NCBI RefSeq assembly: GCF_001373415.1 | Contig: NZ_CDSE01000007.1 | Location: 1-64,000 of the forward strand | DNA: 64,000 nucleotides | DNA from: Paenibacillus dakarensis | GTDB lineage: Bacteria > Bacillota > Bacilli > Paenibacillales > Paenibacillaceae | Reading direction: 5' to 3' | Shown: positions 1 through 8,487 of the stretch, one piece after another | Layout of the letters: every line of letters begins with the position of its first letter | Numbering within the stretch: position 1 is the first letter of the stretch | The notes under the pieces: generated by a model | Told to the model about the DNA's origin: nothing | The model's database searches: none | The model's input: the letters and a program-made list of their open reading frames with translations, nothing else | Translations under genes and position numbers: made by a program

Positions 1-54
1 ATCCCTCTCTCTCCGCCATTCATATAACTTAATTGCAAATTCCAATGTTGTTAT

Positions 55-131
55 GGCGGCGTAGCTCAGCTGGCTAGAGCGTACGGTTCATACCCGTGAG
101 GTCGGGGGTTCGATCCCCTCCGCCGCTACCA
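55..131 (+). tRNA. tRNA-Met (CAT)
   Basis: A 77-nt cloverleaf with acceptor GGCGGCG pairing CGCCGCT (last pair G-U), TTCGATC T-loop, anticodon CAT and encoded CCA. The body matches the Bacillales elongator methionine tRNA rather than the initiator, which would have a CGCGGG acceptor and three G-C pairs in the anticodon stem. Confidence 0.95.
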
Positions 132-140
132 TACATACCT

Positions 141-216
141 GGAGGCTTAGCTCAGCTGGGAGAGCATCTGCCTTACAAGCAGAGGGTCGGGGGTTCGAAC
201 CCCTCAGCCTCCACCA
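141..216 (+). tRNA. tRNA-Val (TAC)
   Basis: A 76-nt cloverleaf. Acceptor GGAGGCT pairs AGCCTCC, the anticodon loop CTTACAA gives TAC, and CCA is encoded. It starts 9 nt after tRNA-Met in the same tandem cluster. Confidence 0.95.
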
Positions 217-238
217 TTGGATTTTTTGAAATGAATAT

Positions 239-314
<76 letters not shown>

Positions 315-328
315 GTTATTTTAAATGC

Positions 329-405
329 GGAACTGTGGTGTAGAGGCCTAACATGCCTGCCTGTCACGCAGGAGATCGCGGGTTCGAATCCCGTCAGTTC
401 CGCCA
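329..405 (+). tRNA. tRNA-Asp (GTC)
   Basis: A 77-nt cloverleaf with acceptor GGAACTG pairing CAGTTCC, discriminator G as expected for aspartate, anticodon GTC and encoded CCA. The flanking GC at 327-328 could extend the pairing but would misplace the discriminator base. Confidence 0.94.
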
Positions 406-429
406 TTTATTTTAACAAAAACTAAATAT

Positions 430-502
<73 letters not shown>

Positions 503-514
503 CCTTTCAACTCT

Positions 515-600
515 GGAGGATTAGCGAAGTGGCCAAACGCATCAGACTGTAAATCTGCTCCCTTACGGGTTCGGTGGTTCGAATCCATCATCCTCCACCA
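515..600 (+). tRNA. tRNA-Tyr (GTA)
   Basis: An 86-nt class II tRNA with a long variable arm (CTCCCTTACGGG region), acceptor GGAGGAT pairing ATCCTCC, anticodon GTA and encoded CCA. Confidence 0.95.
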
Positions 601-607
601 GTTTTAA

Positions 608-680
608 GAGCCATTAGCTCAGTTGGTAGAGCACCTGACTTTTAATCAGGGTGTCGAAGGTTCGAGTCCTTCATGGCTCA
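608..680 (+). tRNA. tRNA-Lys (TTT)
   Basis: Acceptor GAGCCAT pairs ATGGCTC, and the anticodon loop ACTTTTA gives TTT. The genome reads TCA after the discriminator A, so CCA is not encoded. It is the last tRNA of the cluster. Confidence 0.94.
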
Positions 681-688
681 TCACAGAA

Positions 689-715
689 GTCGTCAACAAT
701 GTTGGCGGCTTTTTT
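689..715 (+). terminator. Intrinsic terminator of the tRNA cluster
   Basis: A 9-bp stem (GTCGTCAAC / GTTGGCGGC, two G-U pairs) with a 3-nt loop is followed by six T residues, 8 nt after tRNA-Lys. Confidence 0.85.
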
Positions 716-717
716 GT

Positions 718-785
718 ATTTCAGTTCTTTGGATATTTCAGTTCTATGAATATTTCAATTCTTCGAAAATTTCAGTTCCTTGTAA
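718..785 (+). repeat. Four tandem 17-bp repeats upstream of the PucR-type gene
   Basis: Four head-to-tail imperfect copies with an exact 17-bp period lie at 718-734, 735-751, 752-768 and 769-785. Each begins ATTTCA(G/A)TTC, and variation is confined mainly to the last six positions. The array sits between the tRNA terminator and a candidate extended -10 box at 792-800, so it covers roughly the -20 to -90 region of that promoter. Confidence 0.85.
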
Positions 786-791
786 TAGATA

Positions 792-800
792 TGCTAAAAT
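792..800 (+). promoter_or_regulatory. Candidate extended -10 promoter for the PucR-type gene
   Basis: TGCTAAAAT matches the extended -10 pattern TGnTATAAT with one mismatch and lies about 33 nt before the start codon. No convincing -35 box is seen; the 17-bp repeats occupy that position. Confidence 0.4.
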
Positions 801-832
801 AATAAAAAAAGACAAAGTGGTGGAGTCAAGCA

Positions 833-2014
833 ATGACGGAGATAGCGCAGATACTACAGAGTTTGAAGAGTACGCTGGATATTCCTATGACCCTTAAATC
901 GCTGAATGAGAAAGAAGCCAGAATGTTTTTGAACTCCATGACCGTGGATGAACATATGGCTGCCGATATAACGAAAAAAGAAAAATCAGTAAGTGTACTG
1001 CCCGCACCAGGGGCCTTTTATATTACTAAGCAGGGAGAGGTCTGGTTCGCAACACCAGAAAGACATGAGCCTCTTACTGTAATAGCAGCACCAGCTGATC
1101 AGGTTACAGAGACCGAGGTTAAATTGATTGGCTTGCTGCTCTCTAATTTATCTGACTCAGACGCATCTGCCAAAAACCCGCGCCATAATAGCAAGGGTGA
1201 AGAGGAGCAATACGCTCAAATGCTGGGCGAATGGCTGCAAGAACGCATAAAGGTTGATGATTATCACGCCAGCCTGCCAGAAGAATACAAAGGGAATATT
1301 TCCTTAGTGGATCATATGACTCCCTTTTTGCTCGTTAATGAAAGCGAGCATCCGGCACAGACAACATTTAAATCGCTGCAAAGGCTGCTCCGCAGTTATT
1401 TTGGCGGTGAGATTGTGTTAATTCCACTGCAGGATAAGGTATGGATTATTCTTGCTGATCCGCACCTTCTGGATGACCTGGTGGATGATAAAGATGAAAT
1501 CGCAGGTGAAGGAGACCAAAATTTACTGGAGCTCTTTTGTATGGGGCTGTACGAATTGGTCTCTAACGAATGGGTGGGAGACTTTCATATTGCGGCCATG
1601 CCGACAATCAATGTTCAAAAGGATCTTCCAAATGGGCTAAGAGAGCTGCGTGAAACGATGGTTATCGGTCGGACATTTCAAGTGAAAGAGCGTATTCATC
1701 TATCAAATGGGCTTCATCTGGAGCGCTTATTGTTTAGTATACCTGAAGTACAGCGGAACCGGTTCTTAGAGGAGTATGCCGGCCATCATGCAGGAATATT
1801 TGAAGATGCAGAGACACTGTCGACGTTGGAAAGCTTTTTTGAATTAGATTGTAATGTGAGTGAAACCGCCAAGCAGTTGTATATTCACCGCAATACGCTT
1901 TTGTATCGTCTGGATAAGATTAAACAAGAGACTGGGCTGGATGTTCGAAGCTTTGGTGATGCGGTTTTGGTGAAAATAACTCTCCTATTGTATAAAGTGA
2001 CGAAAAGGAAATAA
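833..2014 (+). CDS. PucR/CdaR-type helix-turn-helix regulator
   Basis: A 393-aa protein without a transmembrane or signal sequence. The last about 60 residues (from LSTLESFFELDCNVSETA onward) match the PucR C-terminal HTH domain (HTH_30), including the typical IHRNTLLYRLDKI helix. The first about 300 residues resemble no domain I can name securely and may form a ligand-sensing region. The family usually controls purine, sugar-diacid or other catabolic genes. The gene stands directly upstream of the sugar ABC ATPase at 2118, separated by about 100 nt with its own candidate promoter. ATG at 833 is preceded by GTGGAG. The 17-bp tandem repeats just upstream may be its operator, which is inference. 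Confidence 0.8.
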   Translation: MTEIAQILQSLKSTLDIPMTLKSLNEKEARMFLNSMTVDEHMAADITKKEKSVSVLPAPGAFYITKQGEVWFATPERHEPLTVIAAPADQVTETEVKLIGLLLSNLSDSDASAKNPRHNSKGEEEQYAQMLGEWLQERIKVDDYHASLPEEYKGNISLVDHMTPFLLVNESEHPAQTTFKSLQRLLRSYFGGEIVLIPLQDKVWIILADPHLLDDLVDDKDEIAGEGDQNLLELFCMGLYELVSNEWVGDFHIAAMPTINVQKDLPNGLRELRETMVIGRTFQVKERIHLSNGLHLERLLFSIPEVQRNRFLEEYAGHHAGIFEDAETLSTLESFFELDCNVSETAKQLYIHRNTLLYRLDKIKQETGLDVRSFGDAVLVKITLLLYKVTKRK

Positions 2015-2028
2015 GATTTTTGTGCAGT

Positions 2029-2057
2029 TTGTGTATAGTCAGTCAGAAGTCTATAGG
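2029..2057 (+). promoter_or_regulatory. Candidate sigma-A promoter for the sugar ABC ATPase gene
   Basis: TTGTGT and TATAGG are separated by 17 nt. The nonamer AAGTCTATA occurs twice here (2048 and 2066), overlapping the -10 region and just downstream of it. The match is moderate only. Confidence 0.35.
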
Positions 2058-2117
2058 TTAATATTAAGTCTATAAAATGTATTCGATTTCATAACATTTA
2101 TGAGGGGGCAAAAAAGC

Positions 2118-3242
2118 ATGGCAGGCGTACGTTTAGAGCACATTTTCAAGAAGTATGCAGGAGCAGATAAGGCAACAGTAGCTGATATTAACCTTGATAT
2201 TAAAGATAAAGAGTTTTTGGTATTGGTAGGACCTTCAGGTTGCGGTAAATCCACAACTTTGCGGATGATCGCAGGACTTGAAGAAATTACTGAAGGAAAA
2301 CTCTACATTGGTGACCGCGTAGTTAACGATGTAGCACCTAAAGACCGTGACATCGCGATGGTATTCCAGTCCTACGCCTTGTATCCGCACATGAATGTGT
2401 ATCAGAACATGGCCTTCGGCTTGAAACTTCGTAAAGTTAAGAAAGAAGAAATCGACAAGCGTGTACGTGAAGCAGCTAAAATCTTGGATATCGGACACTT
2501 GCTTGACCGTAAACCGAAAGCTCTTTCCGGTGGTCAGCGTCAGCGTGTTGCCTTGGGCCGTGCGATTGTCCGTGATCCGCAAGTCTTCCTGATGGATGAG
2601 CCTCTCTCCAACTTGGATGCTAAACTTCGTGGTCAGATGCGTGCTGAAATTACGAAGCTCGTTAAGCGTCTTGAAACGACTTGTATCTATGTAACGCACG
2701 ACCAAACTGAGGCTATGACAATGGGTGACCGTATCGTAGTAATGCACGATGGTATCATTCAGCAAGCTGATTCTCCAGAACAGCTTTACAATAGCCCAAG
2801 CAACTTGTTCGTAGCAGGATTTATCGGTTCTCCTACAATGAACTTTATCCACGGTAAATTGTCTGAGCAAAACGGCGGCGTGTACTTCACAGCTCAAGGC
2901 TTGAACGTTCAAGTGCCAGGTGGTAAAGCTCAGCTTCTGAAGAACAAAGGCTATATTGGTAAAGAAGTAATTCTTGGTCTTCGTCCAGAAGATATTCATG
3001 AAGAGCCAGTGTTCCTGGAAGCTTCTCCGAACACAATCTTTACTGCTAAAGTTGATGTTACCGAGAACTTGGGTCACGAAATGCTCTTGTACCTGAGCGG
3101 TCTGGGTGCTGATACCGTTATCGGACGTGTAGACGGACGTTCTACAACTCGTGAAGGTGACAATGTTAAATTGGCAATCGACATGAACAAAGTTCATATC
3201 TTTGATAAAGAGACTGAACAGAATGTTTTGTTGGGAGAATAA
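2118..3242 (+). CDS. msmX: Sugar ABC transporter ATP-binding protein (MsmX/UgpC type)
   Basis: A 374-aa cytoplasmic ATPase. Walker A (GPSGCGKST) is at about residues 38-46, the signature LSGGQRQR at about 136-143 and Walker B with VFLMDEP at about 156-162. The C-terminal about 130 residues form the TOBE/OB regulatory region typical of MalK, UgpC and MsmX. In B. subtilis MsmX energises several multi-sugar importers, and the absence of any permease or binding protein next to this gene fits such a shared ATPase. I chose ATG at 2118 because AGGGGG sits 10-15 nt upstream; an in-frame ATG at 2100 would place this ribosome binding site inside the gene. A strong terminator follows at 3266. Confidence 0.9.
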   Translation: MAGVRLEHIFKKYAGADKATVADINLDIKDKEFLVLVGPSGCGKSTTLRMIAGLEEITEGKLYIGDRVVNDVAPKDRDIAMVFQSYALYPHMNVYQNMAFGLKLRKVKKEEIDKRVREAAKILDIGHLLDRKPKALSGGQRQRVALGRAIVRDPQVFLMDEPLSNLDAKLRGQMRAEITKLVKRLETTCIYVTHDQTEAMTMGDRIVVMHDGIIQQADSPEQLYNSPSNLFVAGFIGSPTMNFIHGKLSEQNGGVYFTAQGLNVQVPGGKAQLLKNKGYIGKEVILGLRPEDIHEEPVFLEASPNTIFTAKVDVTENLGHEMLLYLSGLGADTVIGRVDGRSTTREGDNVKLAIDMNKVHIFDKETEQNVLLGE

Positions 3243-3265
3243 TTCCCAGGCAGTCGGCATTCTAG

Positions 3266-3294
3266 AAAAAACCGCCCTCTGGGGCGGTTTTTTT
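3266..3294 (+). terminator. Intrinsic terminator after the sugar ABC ATPase gene
   Basis: ACCGCCC and GGGCGGT form a GC-rich stem flanked by an A-tract and followed by seven T residues, 24 nt after the stop codon. Confidence 0.9.
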
Positions 3295-3717
3295 GTTTGA
3301 TTGAAGGGCAGTTTAAGAAAATACAACAATTAATCGCTAATAGGACCCGGTAAGGAGATCCTGTGGTTGTTCTCTATTGCATAAGGTGACAATCAAGATT
3401 AATTTAGGAGACAAGCAGGGCTGGAAATCAGTCAAAATCTCCTAGTTGGAAGAAACGGGGAACATTGCATTTAGTGCCATTATCCTTTAAGATATCAGGA
3501 AGAAAGCTTACATAGTTGATCCGGAATGAGTATCTAAATATTTAAATAAGAAGAAAATGAAGGAGTGTTATGGCTATAGCTATTGGTCTATCTGGAGAGA
3601 AAGACCGGCCGGCTAGCTATCCATTATAATCCATTACAAAATACATGTGTGAGCGAGGTCAGCAGTTGGCTGGCTAAGCGAATGATGATTAACATACGAA
3701 CGAAAAGGGGTACAACC
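3295..3717 (+). other. 423-nt leader region before hprK with possible 19-codon ORF
   Basis: No conserved gene lies here. A possible stem pairs TAGGAGA near 3402 with TCTCCTA near 3443. TTGATC at 3516 and TATTTA at 3539 have 17-nt spacing, a weak promoter match. A short ORF at 3570-3629 has ATG preceded by AAGGAGTG and encodes 19 residues (starting [10 protein letters not shown]). Its product resembles nothing I know, so it could be a leader peptide or chance. Confidence 0.4.
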
Positions 3718-4656
3718 ATGGCCAAAAAAGTGAAAGTCTCTGAGCTGGTGCAGCAATTCCAACTGGAAGTGATCTCAGGGGAAGCAGGTCTGAAGCGCCA
3801 AATTACAACAGACGATCTTAACCGTCCTGGTCTGGAAATGGCAGGATATTTCGAATATCACCCACGCGAACGGGTTCAGCTGTTGGGACGCACAGAATTA
3901 GCTTTCTTTGCAATGCTGAAGCCGGAGGAACGCCGGGATCGCATGCGCAGTCTCTGCACGGACGAAACACCGTGCATTATTATTACCCGCTCGCTGGAGG
4001 TTCCGGAGGAGCTGATTGAGGTCAGCAGTGAGAAAGACCTGCCCGTACTGAGAAGCAGTATGGCGACAACGATATTAACGAGCCGGATTACGGGCTTTTT
4101 AGAGCGCAAGCTTGCCCCGACTACGACCATTCACGGCGTTCTGTGTGATGTATATGGTGTGGGGATGCTGATTACAGGTTCGAGCGGTATTGGTAAAAGC
4201 GAAACCGCACTGGAACTCGTGAAAAGAGGACACCGACTCATCGCGGATGACGCGGTTGAAATCCGTCAGACGTCAGATTTTCAGCTGCACGGTACAGCAC
4301 CAGAATTAATCCGTCACTTGCTGGAAATCCGCGGTGTCGGCATTATTAACGTCATGACGCTGTTCGGTGCGGGTGCAGTTCGTAATAATAAGCGGATCAC
4401 ATTGGTCGTGCGTCTGGAAGCTTGGCAGCAGGATAAACAATATGACCGTCTGGGCCTAGATGAAGAAACGACTCGTATTATTGATACGGATGTCCCTCTG
4501 GTTACAATTCCGGTTCGTCCAGGACGAAACTTGGCTGTTATTATTGAAGTCGCTGCTATGAACTACCGTTTGAAACAAATGGGTCTTAATGCGGCTTTAC
4601 AGTTCACGAATAAATTAACGGCTACGATTGCTGACGATATGGATGATTTAGACTAA
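3718..4656 (+). CDS. hprK: HPr kinase/phosphorylase
   Basis: A 312-aa bifunctional enzyme that phosphorylates and dephosphorylates HPr on Ser46, the central signal of carbon catabolite repression in Firmicutes. Visible features are an N-terminal HPrK_N domain, the catalytic region with His at about residue 140 (TIHG), the P-loop GSSGIGKS at about 154-161 and the family signature [15 protein letters not shown] at about 203-217. ATG at 3718 is preceded by AAAAGGGG; an upstream extension of the same frame (from 3583) has no ribosome binding site and no family similarity. The gene is followed by lgt after 12 nt. Its likely substrate, the HPr protein at 53771, lies in the same window. Confidence 0.96.
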   Translation: MAKKVKVSELVQQFQLEVISGEAGLKRQITTDDLNRPGLEMAGYFEYHPRERVQLLGRTELAFFAMLKPEERRDRMRSLCTDETPCIIITRSLEVPEELIEVSSEKDLPVLRSSMATTILTSRITGFLERKLAPTTTIHGVLCDVYGVGMLITGSSGIGKSETALELVKRGHRLIADDAVEIRQTSDFQLHGTAPELIRHLLEIRGVGIINVMTLFGAGAVRNNKRITLVVRLEAWQQDKQYDRLGLDEETTRIIDTDVPLVTIPVRPGRNLAVIIEVAAMNYRLKQMGLNAALQFTNKLTATIADDMDDLD

Positions 4657-4668
4657 GGGGGGAATTGA

Positions 4669-5781
4669 ATGTCTACATTGCTGATCGATCCGGTTGCCTT
4701 CTCAATCGGATCGCTTCGCGTCCATTGGTACGGTATTATTTTGGGATTGGGCGCTCTGGCGGGGCTTCTGCTTGTAATCCGTGAAGGGAAACGCTTTGGC
4801 ATCCCGCAGGAATTCTTCATGGATCTTCTGCTGCTTGGTGTACCTTCAGCCATTATTGGCGCGAGGATTTATTATGTGGCTTTTAAATGGGAAGATTATA
4901 AGGATAACTTCCTGGATGTATTTAAAATATGGAACGGCGGTATAGCAATATACGGGGCCCTGATTGGAGCCATTATATGTGCGATTATCTACACACGTTA
5001 TAAAGGCTATAATTTTTGGCGAATTGCCGATTTATGTGCGCCTTCGCTGCTGGTAGGACAGCTTATCGGCCGCTGGGGCAACTTTGTGAATCAGGAAGCA
5101 TACGGGGGACCTGTGGAGGAGTCATTCCTTCGTAATAATCTTCATCTGCCGGACTTTATTGTAAATCAGATGAATGTTGAGGGAGTATTCCATCATCCAA
5201 CCTTTTTATATGAATCATTGTGGAACTTGTTAGGACTCATTCTATTACTAGTACTTCGCAGACAGAAATTTTTGCGTGTGGGTGAGCTGTTCATCGGATA
5301 CTTCATCTGGTATTCCATCGGCCGCTTCTATATTGAGGCTGTACGCACAGACAGCTTGGCATTTCAGGGAGCTTCGTACGTAGAGGCGATCATTAATGGC
5401 TTGTGGAGTCCAATGAAATGGCTCGGCTTTGAGCAGGGTTATTTAGATCCAGCCTATGGTAATATACGGATTTCGCAGCTGTTGCCGGTGCTGATTGTCA
5501 TTGCGGGAGTGATCTGGATTATTGTAAGACGGGTTACGGGAAGGGCGAATGTACGTTATCTGGACCCGATCGTATGCTCCAAACCAGGTTCTGCTCCAAC
5601 ACCGGAAGCGGCACTTGACCGCAAATCACAGCAAGGAAGTAAGCCGAAGAATCATCAGGGGCCAGCCCCAGACCAAGGCGCAGTCCGTGAGTGGAAAGAC
5701 GATAAAGTGAATGCGGCAGAAGCCGGGGGTTCCACCGGAAATGAGGGTAAACAGATAGAGGCGGAGGACAAAAAGGAGTAG
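4669..5781 (+). CDS. lgt: Prolipoprotein diacylglyceryl transferase
   Basis: A 370-aa polytopic membrane enzyme that transfers diacylglycerol from phosphatidylglycerol to the lipobox cysteine of prolipoproteins. The N-terminal HWYGIILGLGA segment and the Lgt signature GRWGNFVNQEAYGG are present, with about seven hydrophobic helices through residue 290. The final about 80 residues are a hydrophilic tail rich in Lys, Gln, Pro and Ala that typical Lgt proteins (around 270 residues) lack. ATG at 4669 follows AAGGGGGGA. The gene lies between hprK and ppaX, the same context as in B. subtilis. Lipoproteins encoded in this window at 27979 and 33563 would be clients. Confidence 0.95.
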   Translation: MSTLLIDPVAFSIGSLRVHWYGIILGLGALAGLLLVIREGKRFGIPQEFFMDLLLLGVPSAIIGARIYYVAFKWEDYKDNFLDVFKIWNGGIAIYGALIGAIICAIIYTRYKGYNFWRIADLCAPSLLVGQLIGRWGNFVNQEAYGGPVEESFLRNNLHLPDFIVNQMNVEGVFHHPTFLYESLWNLLGLILLLVLRRQKFLRVGELFIGYFIWYSIGRFYIEAVRTDSLAFQGASYVEAIINGLWSPMKWLGFEQGYLDPAYGNIRISQLLPVLIVIAGVIWIIVRRVTGRANVRYLDPIVCSKPGSAPTPEAALDRKSQQGSKPKNHQGPAPDQGAVREWKDDKVNAAEAGGSTGNEGKQIEAEDKKE

Positions 5782-5786
5782 GCAGC

Positions 5787-6434
5787 ATGATAGAAACCGT
5801 ACTATTTGATCTTGATGGCACGATTATTGATACCAATGAATTAATCATAGCCTCGTTTATGCATGTATTTGAAAAGGGGCCAAAAGGCCCTTTAACGAGG
5901 GAAGGAATTATACCGCATATGGGCACAACACTGGAGCACCAGCTTCAAACTTTCTCTGGAGTGGAGGACGTAACTGAACTGGTTCCTATGTATCGTGCTT
6001 ATAATCAACAGCATCATGATGACATGGTTCGACCGTTTCCTTACGTAAACGAAGTAGTGGAATGGCTCCATAGCAAGGGTATCTCTATGGGGATTGTTAC
6101 GACCAAGATAAGGCCAAGCACACTCATGACTCTAGAGAAATTCAATCTGGATAAGTATATGTCTGCGGTGGTCACCGTGAATGATGTGGAGCATCCAAAG
6201 CCCCATCCTGAACCGGTACTCAAGGCAATTGAAAAGATTGGCTGCAATCCGGCAACAACGCTCATGGTAGGCGATAGTACCGTAGATATTCAGTCAGCCA
6301 AGGCTGCCGGTGCGTTAGCTGCAGGGGTTTCCTGGTCGCTGAAGGGCGAGCAGCTGCTGCGTGATCACGGAGCAGATTATATTTTGAAGGATATGCGAGA
6401 TATTTATACGATTGTAGGACAGAAACAGGAATAG
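5787..6434 (+). CDS. ppaX: Pyrophosphatase PpaX (HAD family)
   Basis: A 215-aa HAD hydrolase with the nucleophile motif DLDGTIIDT (Asp8, Asp10), motif II in IVTTK, a KPHPEPV Lys motif and the metal-binding MVGDSTVDIQSA motif. In B. subtilis PpaX hydrolyses the pyrophosphate released when HPrK/P dephosphorylates Ser-P-HPr, which explains its place in the hprK operon. It begins 5 nt after the lgt stop codon with AAGGAG upstream, so translation is probably coupled. Confidence 0.93.
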   Translation: MIETVLFDLDGTIIDTNELIIASFMHVFEKGPKGPLTREGIIPHMGTTLEHQLQTFSGVEDVTELVPMYRAYNQQHHDDMVRPFPYVNEVVEWLHSKGISMGIVTTKIRPSTLMTLEKFNLDKYMSAVVTVNDVEHPKPHPEPVLKAIEKIGCNPATTLMVGDSTVDIQSAKAAGALAAGVSWSLKGEQLLRDHGADYILKDMRDIYTIVGQKQE

Positions 6435-6446
6435 GAGCCGGGTGCC

Positions 6447-6953
6447 ATGGCTAGAAATGTGACCCGCCACCCCATAGACGGACATAATGCGCTGTGGCAT
6501 ATTTATCGCACGGTGAGTCCGATCAAGGGAGTTAAAAACTTTATTTTTGTTCAACTGGCACGGTATTGCCCTGTACTGCCAATGAAGAACTGGATCTATC
6601 GGAATATCCTCGGGATGAAGGTTGGTAAGCATACAGCTTTTGGACTCATGGTTATGGTGGATGTATTTTTCCCGGAGAAGATTACGGTGGGCGAGAATTC
6701 GGTTATTGGCTATAACACGACAATCCTTGCTCATGAGTATTTAATAAAGGAATACCGACTTGGCGAAGTTGTCATTGGTGAAAATGTACTGATCGGAGCG
6801 AACACAACCATTCTTCCAGGCGTTACGATTGGTGACGGAGCGGTGGTTGCAGCCGGCGCGGTTGTACATAAGGATGTTGCCCCGGGAGCCTTTGTAGGAG
6901 GGAATCCGCTGCGGGAGCTCAAACGGGCAACACCGGAAGACGAGTCAATTTGA
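6447..6953 (+). CDS. yvoF: Left-handed beta-helix acyltransferase (YvoF-like)
   Basis: A 168-aa protein of the LbH/hexapeptide acetyltransferase family. Repeated hexapeptides such as VIGENV, LIGANT, ILPGVT and IGDGAV lie in the C-terminal half. It occupies the position of yvoF in the B. subtilis hprK operon, directly after ppaX (12-nt gap, ATG preceded by AGGAG). The substrate is unknown; relatives acetylate sugars or amino sugars. Confidence 0.88.
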   Translation: MARNVTRHPIDGHNALWHIYRTVSPIKGVKNFIFVQLARYCPVLPMKNWIYRNILGMKVGKHTAFGLMVMVDVFFPEKITVGENSVIGYNTTILAHEYLIKEYRLGEVVIGENVLIGANTTILPGVTIGDGAVVAAGAVVHKDVAPGAFVGGNPLRELKRATPEDESI

Positions 6954-7036
6954 GACAATATGTTGTCACAGGTTCCAATAGAGTCTGTTTTATTGTAAAA
7001 TAAGTAGGGCAAACAACAGGTGAAAAAATGAATGGT

Positions 7037-7068
7037 CCCCCTTGGTATATCTCCTTGAGGGGCTTTTT
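7037..7068 (+). terminator. Probable terminator after yvoF
   Basis: CCCCT and AGGGG form a short stem extended by wobble pairs around a long loop, then C and five T residues. The stem is weaker than others in the window. Confidence 0.45.
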
Positions 7069-7234
7069 CGTTGGCAGGAAAGTGAGTACTTCAATCACAG
7101 CTATTCATGTTGTTAGGAGCAATTCAGTTATCAGCCGCTGCGCTCTATTGTTATGAACGACAAGCCGAGCGTATTTTGATGCTGCTGTTTGCGGGTCTGT
7201 TTCTACTCTATTTTCTAAAGGAGAAATTAAAAGT

Positions 7235-8446
7235 ATGGGAACACCTCAAATTAGGAAGGAAAGGCTGCCGCAGCTGGATATTTACCGGGCCCTGGCTATT
7301 CTGGGCGTGCTGCATGTGCATGCGACATCTTTTGCAACAGTGGATGCGATCGATTCTCGTTTCTACTATATTATTAACTTTCTGAACATATTTTTTAAGT
7401 ATGGAACACCTTCATTTATCTTTCTGAGCAGCTTTGTGCTGTTCTACAATTACTATGATCGTCCATTGACGAAGAACCTGATCGGTACGTTCTATAAAAG
7501 ACGGCTGTTGTACATTTTGCTGCCTTATTTGCTGATCTCGATCGGTTACTTCTTTGTCCGGTTATATCAGAACGGAATGCTGAACAGTTCATTAGATCTT
7601 AGTGCACAGATTCCTGTGTTCCTGGAGAGATTGGCTAGAGGTCAGAACTATACGCACTTATACTTTGTGTTTATCAGTTTACAGTTCTATATTCTGTTCC
7701 CGATATTCCTGAAGCTGTTCAAGTCATCCCGCTTTCTGGTGCGCTGGGCAGTGCCGATTGGATTCCTGCTCCAATGGGGCTTTATTATCATGAATAAGCT
7801 TGAATGGAAAATCACAATGAAAGGAAGTCTTTCGATTTCCTACCTGGCTTACTATATGCTGGGTGCTTATCTGGCGATTAACTATGACAAGTATAAAGTA
7901 TGGTTGACCTCAACGTGGAAGAATCAAACGAACCGTCAAAAGATGGCTACCATTGGACTGTGGGGCGGCTGGCTGCTGCTTGCACTGACACATGTGCAGA
8001 TCTGGTATAATTCACGTCTTCATGGAGCAAAATATGACTCATTATTATATGAATTTTTGTGGAACATGCACACGATCTTCTCGGCCATCGTATTGATGCA
8101 GGCTGCGAATTGGCTGTATAAAAGCGGATGGAAGAAGATTATTGCTCTGTTAACCCGAATTGGTGAGCTGTCTTTTGCCATCTATCTGGTTCACCCGCTA
8201 TGGCTTGCGTTCTACCGTATGTTCGACTTCAATCTTAATCCGGTTACGGATGATTATCTGATCTGGATCTACGGTGGTATGCTGTCTGCGTTGATCGTGA
8301 GTGCATTGGTGGTTCAGTTTATTCTAAGACGCATTCCAGGAGCATGGATGCTGCTCGGCAGCGTTCCGCGTTCCTTGAAGCCTAAAGATCCGGCAAAAGG
8401 AGTTCAAACGAAGCCGGACACCGGGAAGAAATCGGCGGGAATGTAA
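7235..8446 (+). CDS. Acyltransferase-3 family membrane protein
   Basis: A 403-aa integral membrane protein of the Acyl_transf_3 (OafA/WecH) family. It starts with the diagnostic LDIYRALAILGVLHVHATSF-like segment that holds the catalytic His, followed by about ten hydrophobic helices. The end is a short Lys/Pro-rich cytoplasmic tail. Family members O-acetylate cell-surface polysaccharides or peptidoglycan; the target here cannot be read from sequence. ATG at 7235 has AAAGGAG 8 nt upstream. It interrupts the B. subtilis-like order between yvoF and hisZ, and its terminator is the first part of the dispersed element at 8488. Confidence 0.88.
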   Translation: MGTPQIRKERLPQLDIYRALAILGVLHVHATSFATVDAIDSRFYYIINFLNIFFKYGTPSFIFLSSFVLFYNYYDRPLTKNLIGTFYKRRLLYILLPYLLISIGYFFVRLYQNGMLNSSLDLSAQIPVFLERLARGQNYTHLYFVFISLQFYILFPIFLKLFKSSRFLVRWAVPIGFLLQWGFIIMNKLEWKITMKGSLSISYLAYYMLGAYLAINYDKYKVWLTSTWKNQTNRQKMATIGLWGGWLLLALTHVQIWYNSRLHGAKYDSLLYEFLWNMHTIFSAIVLMQAANWLYKSGWKKIIALLTRIGELSFAIYLVHPLWLAFYRMFDFNLNPVTDDYLIWIYGGMLSALIVSALVVQFILRRIPGAWMLLGSVPRSLKPKDPAKGVQTKPDTGKKSAGM

Positions 8447-8487
8447 GTATAATTTCATAATGACTCTAGCGTTAGGGTCATATTCAA

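Noticed and set aside
2235-3329. 364-codon open frame antisense to the sugar ABC ATPase gene
   Set aside because: It is the complement of a highly conserved gene, has no recognisable domain and runs through its terminator; a codon-bias shadow.
7107-7385. Small hydrophobic ORF before and overlapping the acyltransferase gene
   Set aside because: Its first 45 residues look like a membrane hairpin, but it has no ribosome binding site and its second half is out of frame inside the well-supported acyltransferase gene.
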